Assembly: GCF_900100345.1 (NCBI RefSeq)
Contig: NZ_FMTT01000018.1
Location: forward strand, 37,499-101,498
Direction: 5' to 3'
Source of the DNA: Paenibacillus tianmuensis
GTDB taxonomy: Bacteria; Bacillota; Bacilli; Paenibacillales; NBRC-103111
Length of the DNA: 64,000 nt
A model generated the notes under the pieces. That model saw nothing but the letters and a program-made list of their open reading frames with translations. It was not told the origin of the DNA and ran no database searches. Position numbers and translations under genes: made by a program. Positions 59,238 through 64,000 of this stretch are shown here, piece by piece. Positions within the stretch are counted from its first letter, which is position 1. Every line of letters begins with the position of its first letter.

Positions 59238-59906
59238 TTGGGACAACCTATTCCCGATTTCGGAAAATTTCTTGAGGGGCTTCGAGGCTCGATGTCTTTG
59301 CGAGAAGCGGCTCGCAAAAGCGGTCTTTCCCATGCCTACATCCGAGATCTTGAGCTTGAGCGAAACCGTTCCACCAATGACAAAATAACCCCGTCGCCGG
59401 ATACGCTTCAGAAGCTGTCGGCTGCATACGGCTACCCCTATACCGATTTGATGATTAAAGCAGGACATCTGATGAGCAGTCATATTTCTTCGTCTTTCGC
59501 CCCCAAGCGAAACGAGGATATAGACCTGTCGAGCGTCTACTTCATCGAGATCGGCTTGAATGAAATTACTTATTATCTGGAAGGAGCGACAATGACGAGG
59601 AGCATCGAGTCGCTGCTTGATTTCAGCAGCTTTTTGGACCGATTGGAAGAGAACGATTTCAAGAAGATGGACACCGATCTTTACGTCAATTTCAATCACA
59701 TCCGCAAATATGACGAACGGCGCGGCCGGCTTTATTTTAATGAAAACGGCGAGGACCCGCACGTCACCATCTCAGCAATCCGGCAACGGAAATACCACGA
59801 ACATCTTCTGCGCAAAGTGGCGATCAACACCAAAAAAAGCTTAGAATTTTCCTTCAGTAAAAGCAGCAAATCGGCAGCTTTCTCCTCACTGGAGAAGAAC
59901 GTCTAG
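59238..59906 (+). CDS. XRE-family transcription regulator
   Basis: A 222-residue protein with an N-terminal XRE helix-turn-helix (about 10-75: 'SLREAARKSGLSHAYIRDLE' then 'SPDTLQKLSAAYGYPYTDLM'). The C-terminal 140 residues hold an acidic/hydrophobic region of unknown fold, probably for dimerisation or ligand sensing. It is divergent from the 58631-59068 gene and is the natural candidate to bind the dyad at 59116-59135. The TTG at 59238 has GAGGAGTG 8 bases up. It ends in a strong terminator. Confidence 0.88.
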   Translation: MGQPIPDFGKFLEGLRGSMSLREAARKSGLSHAYIRDLELERNRSTNDKITPSPDTLQKLSAAYGYPYTDLMIKAGHLMSSHISSSFAPKRNEDIDLSSVYFIEIGLNEITYYLEGATMTRSIESLLDFSSFLDRLEENDFKKMDTDLYVNFNHIRKYDERRGRLYFNENGEDPHVTISAIRQRKYHEHLLRKVAINTKKSLEFSFSKSSKSAAFSSLEKNV

Positions 59907-59935
59907 TTGCGTCCTGCACCATTGTATCTATCACC

Positions 59936-59971
59936 GCCCGCGAGCGCGAACGACTGCCGCGGGCTATTTTT
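59936..59971 (+). terminator. Intrinsic terminator of the XRE gene
   Basis: GCCCGCG pairs with CGCGGGC and is followed by TATTTTT. Between here and 60176 are about 200 bases that contain only very short open frames with no clear ribosome site. Confidence 0.75.
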
Positions 59972-60175
59972 GTATCCGATTCTGCCAGTAGGAGCGGGAG
60001 TGAATCGTTGTTAGTATTATTCTATGCTTCCGGCTCCTGTTTAGAATGCATTCGCTGAGAGTGTTCATAGTTTTTTAGCCGCTCGCCCTGAAGGCTGTCC
60101 TTCTTGATTGCTGCCATACTCCAAATTAATCCACGTTACGATGTTTGTCACCCCCTCAAATGTGTAACCTCCCTG

Positions 60176-61435
60176 TTAATAAATTCGCACCTGGGTACGG
60201 AACAGCTTCTCCGTGTCCTCGGACGCCATGTTGATTTTGGCCAGCAGCTTAAACGCCTCCTTCAAGTATTCGACGGAATCCGTTCCCGGCTGCTCTTGAA
60301 AAAACTGAACGACTTCCAGCAGCATCCCGGTACAACTGTCGTCCCCCAGAGCGAAGCGTGTTTCAGATAAAATCAGCTTGGCCATATGTATGTTGCGGTT
60401 ATTCCAGCTATGCTCAATAATCTGTCGGCAGACCGTTTCCGCTTCTTCGTATTCTCCACATCGGTTATGCAGCTTCGCCAGCCGCAGCCGCGCGATCTCG
60501 ACAAAATAGGGCTGCTTGGTCGCCTCTCCGATTTCCAAGGAACGGCGCTGATGCTCAAAGGCCAGCTTGTACTCTCCCATATCGGCATACAAATCCCCAA
60601 TATTATTGTTAAAGATCAACTCAAACGACGGATGATACGCAAAATAAGCGGCAGTCTGCTTGTATTCTTCCTCCGCATCCGCAACCTTTCCAACGGCCTG
60701 GTAGCTTTTGCCCCGCAAATTATGCGAGCGGAACCGGGAGACCGGGGAAAGCCTCTTTCTGCTTTTGACAGCCTGAAGGAGCGAAATGGCCGTATGGTAT
60801 TCTCCGATTCCGTAGCGATAAGCGGACATCGTCAGCTGAACCGAAATCGCAAGCTCCTGCGGGACGCTGTGCCGCTGCACAAGGGCGTAAGCTTCTTCAA
60901 TCCATTCGGACGCATGGCCCGGATCGATGTTCACATACATGAACGAAAGCCGGTTTAAGCCAGCGGCGAGCATGGGAATGTCTTGCAGCTCCCGGGCTAG
61001 GTCAATCCATTGCTTGTACTCGCTCTCGGCTTCCTTGAAATTTTGACGAACGTCCTCGACAAATGCCCGTAGAGCATGCAGGTCGGCCCGGTACACCGGT
61101 TTTACCTCGAACCGTATCCCCTTCAAGTGCTCGATCCACTTCTGGATCGTCTCGTAGTCCCGTTCCTTCTCGTACCTCTCCTGAAGGTAATCGAGAATAA
61201 GCCCCAGCGCTTTCTGATCGGGGTCCTTCACACTCATCCGTTCCAGCCAATCGAGAATCGGCATCCCAAGCCGACCCAGCAGCTTTTCGACGATCGTGAT
61301 GTGCGGAAAATAGTCCTCATTTTCAATCCGTGAAATCATACTGCGGGTACAAATTCCTTCGGAAAGCTCCTTTTGCAGCATCGGGACGGCTTCGCGCCTC
61401 GAGCGAATGAGTTGCCCGAAATGATCCAGGTTCAT
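60176..61435 (-). CDS. XRE-TPR regulator of the RNPP (Rgg/PlcR-like) type
   Basis: A 419-residue protein. An XRE helix-turn-helix (about 5-65: 'GQLIRSRREAVPMLQKELSE', 'TRSMISRIENEDYFPHITIV') is followed by about eight TPR-like helical pairs to the end ('LRAFVEDVRQNFKEAESEYK', 'IGDLYADMGEYKLAFEHQRR'). This is the layout of RNPP regulators (Rap/NprR/PlcR/PrgX), which bind short signal peptides in the TPR groove. The start overlaps the methyltransferase gene stop by 4 bases (ATGA), so the two are coupled. No pheromone precursor gene is evident next to it. Confidence 0.85.
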   Translation of the reverse strand: MNLDHFGQLIRSRREAVPMLQKELSEGICTRSMISRIENEDYFPHITIVEKLLGRLGMPILDWLERMSVKDPDQKALGLILDYLQERYEKERDYETIQKWIEHLKGIRFEVKPVYRADLHALRAFVEDVRQNFKEAESEYKQWIDLARELQDIPMLAAGLNRLSFMYVNIDPGHASEWIEEAYALVQRHSVPQELAISVQLTMSAYRYGIGEYHTAISLLQAVKSRKRLSPVSRFRSHNLRGKSYQAVGKVADAEEEYKQTAAYFAYHPSFELIFNNNIGDLYADMGEYKLAFEHQRRSLEIGEATKQPYFVEIARLRLAKLHNRCGEYEEAETVCRQIIEHSWNNRNIHMAKLILSETRFALGDDSCTGMLLEVVQFFQEQPGTDSVEYLKEAFKLLAKINMASEDTEKLFRTQVRIY

Positions 61436-62103
61436 AGCAAGCTTCCCTCCTTATCCGCTCCAATCATCCATAGATTGCTGCAGTACGATTTGGTGATCCA
61501 GTCAAGATTGGCATACGTCTCTTGGGAGATATGATAGCTTCGCGCGCCGGTCATGGATCGGATCTTCAGCCCGCAATCCAAGAGCAGCCGATGCAGTTCG
61601 ACCGGCATCAGCATATTGTAATTGGTGGGCTCGCCCCGCAAGCGCTTCAACGCTTCTTCGTGAGGCAAATTGCCAGGACCCAGACAAGCGATGACTATTC
61701 CGCCTCCCGGCTTGATCACCCGGGCCATTTCACGGATCATCCCGTACGGATTCCGCACCCACTCCACCACCGTGCAGCAGAAGACATAGTCGAAAGTCCC
61801 GTCTTCCTCGGGAATCGGGTCGCAATCCGATAAATACGCCTCGACCCGCCTTGCCTTGGCGCTCTCGACCATGGCTGGAGAAATATCGATGCCTTTCGCG
61901 AGAAAGCCCATCCCGTTCAAGCGCTTCGTACCGATCCCCGGCCCACAGCCGACGTCAAGCACGCGCCGCCCTCCATCCCGGACCGCAAATTTCGCAAAAT
62001 ACTTCAGTAGCAAACTTCGGCTGCCGTTGTCCCATAAGTCTTCATTTGAAAAGAAGGTGCTGAATTCGTCCCACCATGCTCCGCTATATACGTCAACCGT
62101 CAT
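61432..62103 (-). CDS. Class I SAM-dependent methyltransferase
   Basis: A 223-residue Rossmann methylase. Motif I 'RVLDVGCGPGIGTKRLNGMG' (about 47-66), post-I 'AKGIDISPAMVESAKAR', and 'VFCCTVVEWVRNPYGMIREM' (about 107-126) are clear; 'VIKPGGGIVIACLGPGN' is motif VI. It resembles UbiE/biotin-type or antibiotic-type methylases of unknown substrate. ATG at 62103 follows GAGAGGATACGCC. It is first in an operon with the RNPP-like regulator and has a TATGCC/GGCATA palindrome 62 bases upstream. Confidence 0.85.
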   Translation of the reverse strand: MTVDVYSGAWWDEFSTFFSNEDLWDNGSRSLLLKYFAKFAVRDGGRRVLDVGCGPGIGTKRLNGMGFLAKGIDISPAMVESAKARRVEAYLSDCDPIPEEDGTFDYVFCCTVVEWVRNPYGMIREMARVIKPGGGIVIACLGPGNLPHEEALKRLRGEPTNYNMLMPVELHRLLLDCGLKIRSMTGARSYHISQETYANLDWITKSYCSNLWMIGADKEGSLL

Positions 62104-62165
62104 TAGGCGTATCCTCTCTTTGCCTCCAGATCATCGCTCCATCCCTCTTTGGACCAAGCCGTTCC

Positions 62166-62184
62166 TATGCCAAAACATGGCATA
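62166..62184. promoter_or_regulatory. PlcR-box-like palindrome upstream of the methyltransferase operon
   Basis: TATGCCA-AAACA-TGGCATA: 7-base arms with a 5-base spacer, symmetrical. It resembles the TATGnAAn4TTnCATA box bound by PlcR, with TATG/CATA ends but one base longer. The operon's own XRE-TPR gene is a plausible autoregulator; this is inference. Confidence 0.5.
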
Positions 62185-62606
62185 AATTCGCTTGAAGTTC
62201 AGCACGGACTCTTGTACACTGTAGCTTTAGAGCAAAAAAAGCCTGCTTTGGTTGCGTGCAGTCCTCTATCTCTTACACTACCAAAGTCCAGGCTTCTTTG
62301 CCATTATGGCTTGAATTAAACGTACCTGCGATTTTCTTAAGTTCGCTAAATTCGATAACAGCAGTGATACTCTCTAAGAAGCGTGTGGGACTTACCTTCG
62401 TTCAATTTAATCCCAAACCGTTCTTTTGACCGCCGGGTCTGTAAAATAAATTGTGTAAGCTCTCAACTGAGATAAATTTGTCATTACTGTATAACCTTTA
62501 TTATTCACATCTGTAACTTACAATCCTTGATTGCAGTAATTCAATTATTCTTTTTAATTCTTTGCTTCATCTATGTTTTTGAATAAGAATCTTTCCTTCA
62601 TTTTTA
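62185..62606. other. AT-rich intergenic stretch
   Basis: About 420 bases with marked loss of GC after 62300. An imperfect hairpin (62231-62301, AAAAAGCCTG...CAGGCTTCTTT) could terminate transcription in either direction. Minus-strand short frames near 62300-62500 ('FSELKKIAGTFNSSHNGKEA') look like the end of a decayed gene but I cannot identify it. Confidence 0.4.
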
Positions 62607-62963
62607 ATGTCGGTCATAACTTATTTACTCGCATCGTTAGAAGAAGCAGTGCTTAATTTGATCATTTCAAATTTTAATTCAGAATTATTTGTAACGTATG
62701 CGAAGAAACTCGTTGTTTTGCCAGCATTATTTATTGGTAGCTGTAATTACGCTTTATCTTTCTTATTATTCAAAAAGCGTATTGGATTTAGTTTTCTTTC
62801 TTTTCATCATTACCAAAAAGCAAAAGTATTACGGAAAATAAGCTTAAATATTATGCAGTTGTTGCTAGTACGCCTTCAACGCTTAATCTGTGAGGTGCAA
62901 ACGACGCATTTCCATACATCGAAGCCGCGGCTGACCACTATTTTAGTATTGACGGCGTACTAG
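62607..62963 (+). CDS. Doubtful hydrophobic ORF ending in a small repeat element
   Basis: An AT-rich frame of 118 codons. The first 80 residues are hydrophobic with three helices ('ELFVTYAKKLVVLPALFIG', 'LSFLLFKKRIGFSFLSFHHY'), like the N-terminal membrane part of AgrC- or GHKL-type sensor kinases. The last 33 codons and the stop lie inside the inverted-repeat element, so the natural C terminus has been lost. No ribosome site precedes the ATG. I treat it as a decayed remnant rather than a working gene. Confidence 0.35.
   Translation: MSVITYLLASLEEAVLNLIISNFNSELFVTYAKKLVVLPALFIGSCNYALSFLLFKKRIGFSFLSFHHYQKAKVLRKISLNIMQLLLVRLQRLICEVQTTHFHTSKPRLTTILVLTAY
62865..62963. mobile_element. MITE-like element, 91 bases, flanked by CTAG
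   Basis: CTAG-TACGCCTTCAA at the left and TTGACGGCGTA-CTAG at the right form terminal inverted repeats (11 bases, one mismatch) with CTAG on both sides, which could be a 4-base target duplication or part of the repeat. The interior has no open frame. It interrupts the membrane-protein remnant and is much richer in GC than its surroundings. Confidence 0.5.
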
Positions 62964-63126
62964 TTTTTATATTTCAATGCTCAGTATCACGCTTTTTCAT
63001 TAAAAAATAAGGCAGGCAATCTATTCCCGGCAATGCTAACTCATGCCTCATTAAACTATATTTCCATTTTAGAAATAACATTAAATAGGTAAAAAGCAAA
63101 ATTATAACAGTTAAAATTCGATAATT

Positions 63127-63133
63127 TTCGACA
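63127..63133 (-). promoter_or_regulatory. Possible Spo0A box
   Basis: TTCGACA, the reverse complement of the 0A-box core TGTCGAA, in TTTTCGACAAAAA, 161 bases before the next gene. One site only. The remainder of 62964-63293 is AT-rich with no supported gene. Confidence 0.3.
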
Positions 63134-63293
63134 AAAATTTTCTTGTGTACTTATTATGTGTATATTAAACTTATCTTGAAGCAAGATGATTCTAAAGTTT
63201 TCCAAACAATTTTGTCATGTGATAGGACTTTTTTACCATATATGATAACTTGTAAGAACTATCTAACAACTAGTTTTTTAAAGGGGATTCCTC

Positions 63294-63671
63294 ATGGTTA
63301 CTTTTCTTGTAAAAACGGTGTTTACGACTATCGAATTTTTCGCAATGGTATTGTTGGTTTTATCTTCTTTCCGTATATACTTCCGTTATGCACTACATAA
63401 AGTATTTTTTATCGCTATAATCTTATCTTTAATTTCGTTTTATGTACGTGATTTTCTAGGACAATTTAACCTTGCGTATTTATCAATCCTGGCATCAGAA
63501 ATCGTGTTAATCATGCTGTTCTTCAGACTTCCTATTATTTTTTCTTTCTTTATGTGCATTATTGCTAACATTGCAACAGCAACTTTCGAAGGTCTCGTCG
63601 CCGCGATAGGAATTCAAATGAATCTAACGTCTGAGCAATTAATACAAACCAATCTATATAAGTTGAACTAA
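63294..63671 (+). CDS. AT-rich multispan membrane protein, probably truncated
   Basis: A 125-residue protein with about four hydrophobic helices ('FAMVLLVLSSFRIYF', 'AILASEIVLIMLFFRL'-like and 'IIFSFFMCIIANIATATF'). The sequence resembles the N-terminal membrane domain of sensor kinases of the AgrC/GHKL type, but no kinase domain follows; the frame ends before the IS element. ATG at 63294 follows AAAGGGGATT. Base use is far more AT-rich than in the rest of the window, consistent with acquired DNA. Confidence 0.55.
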   Translation: MVTFLVKTVFTTIEFFAMVLLVLSSFRIYFRYALHKVFFIAIILSLISFYVRDFLGQFNLAYLSILASEIVLIMLFFRLPIIFSFFMCIIANIATATFEGLVAAIGIQMNLTSEQLIQTNLYKLN

Positions 63672-63755
63672 AGACCTTAGAAATCTATGGTAAGGAAATT
63701 CATACCTACTTGTCGAATAAGTAATGAAACATGAACAGACAGGCAGGGAATGAAG

Positions 63756-64000
63756 ATGGAAAACGCACAAAAATTAGAAGAAGTTAAGCAAGCGATGAAA
63801 AAAGCAAAAGATCGCCGCATGTACGAGCGTTATCAGGCGCTATATTTATATTTGCAAGGTACCCGGGCGGAAGCGATTGCGCCTATTTTAAACCGAAGCG
63901 TTCAAACGGTAAAAGGCTATATTCAAGCTTATCAAACAGGTGGTCTTTCCGCTTTGAAAATGAATCATTCACCAGGAGCACCTGTTCGCTTAACGAAAGA
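63756..64000 (+). CDS. IS630-family transposase, N-terminal part (runs off the window)
   Basis: The first 81 codons of a transposase. 'QALYLYLQGTRAEAIAPILN' then 'VQTVKGYIQAYQTGGLSAL' is the helix-turn-helix DNA-binding head of IS630-type enzymes, followed by 'PGAPVRLTK', the start of the winged helix linker. The catalytic DDE part lies beyond 64000. Possible starts are 63750 and 63756; AGGCAGGGA precedes both. Its left end lies between the truncated membrane gene and here, but I could not define the inverted repeat. Confidence 0.8.
   Translation, partial: MENAQKLEEVKQAMKKAKDRRMYERYQALYLYLQGTRAEAIAPILNRSVQTVKGYIQAYQTGGLSALKMNHSPGAPVRLTK

Noticed and set aside
60022..60117. A 31-codon minus-strand frame downstream of the RNPP-like regulator as a possible pheromone precursor
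   Set aside because: It is polar throughout, with no signal-like hydrophobic part, and its ribosome-like GGAG touches the ATG. It does not look like an exported signal peptide.
62869..62959. Reading the small inverted-repeat element as an integron attC site
   Set aside because: The required RYYYAAC/GTTRRRY core pair is not present at the ends, and no integrase gene is visible.

Overview
The window looks like chromosome of a spore-forming Gram-positive bacterium close to Paenibacillus. The signs are moderately high GC in the coding regions, strong AGGAGG-type ribosome sites, many TTG and GTG starts, a YjcZ-type sporulation miniprotein, a YtpB-type sesquarterpene cyclase, a gamma-D-glutamyl endopeptidase with LysM repeats, a PdaA-like deacetylase, a CapA protein and DUF624/DUF2600/DUF2935 families. 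The genus is an inference from gene content; no rRNA or tRNA gene was seen.

Layout. 0-6.3 kb: DUF624 membrane protein, YjcZ miniprotein, CshA-type DEAD-box helicase, a DUF4178/DUF4247 lipoprotein pair, a YitT protein and tatA. 6.2-13.9 kb: MFS carrier, secreted glycoside-hydrolase-like protein, ung, FMN reductase, peroxiredoxin, a variant pfkA, ytpB and two small unknown genes. 14.1-20.2 kb: a decayed MATE-like gene, a second MFS carrier of the same subfamily, a MacB-type ABC export operon (ATPase, FtsX-like permease, HlyD-like adaptor) and a nitroreductase. 20.3-25.2 kb: cold-shock protein, methyltransferase, a manganese (yybP-ykoY) riboswitch controlling a TerC protein with an AbrB-like tail, and a pyruvate-oxidase-like ThDP enzyme. 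25.4-33.5 kb: PepF, LapA-like protein, PAS-PAS-GGDEF cyclase, secreted beta-propeller protein, DUF92 and FAH-family proteins. 33.6-43.9 kb: CapA, a three-gene ABC-2 exporter, a phosphoesterase gene with an in-frame amber codon, MFS, a diiron-oxidase-like/STAS-like pair, O-methyltransferase and an RlmL-type rRNA methyltransferase. 44-55 kb: DUF2935, MFS, a phytase-like remnant, two small Fe-S related genes, an HxlR remnant, AI-2E permease, DJ-1/PfpI protein, LysM-M14 peptidase, glutamate racemase, PdaA-like lipoprotein and BdbC. 55.2-58.5 kb: a two-gene operon that pairs a GH15 glucoamylase with a glucose-1-dehydrogenase-type enzyme. 58.6-62.1 kb: two regulator units, an XRE repressor divergent from an unknown gene across a dyad operator, and an XRE-TPR (RNPP-like) regulator co-transcribed with a methyltransferase behind a PlcR-box-like palindrome. 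62.2-64 kb: an AT-rich tail with fragments of membrane proteins, a small inverted-repeat element flanked by CTAG, and the start of an IS630-type transposase.

Most of the window is ordinary core chromosome with short operons and clear intrinsic terminators. Gene decay is notable: five or six remnants are recognisable from frameshifts, internal deletions or nonsense codons. The most unusual signals are the TerC/AbrB-like fusion under manganese riboswitch control, the RNPP-like regulator with its palindrome, the XRE divergent unit, the GH15/dehydrogenase operon and the MITE-like element in the AT-rich tail. No CRISPR array, prophage or recognisable defence island was seen. Nothing in the window could be shown to be a wholly new system.
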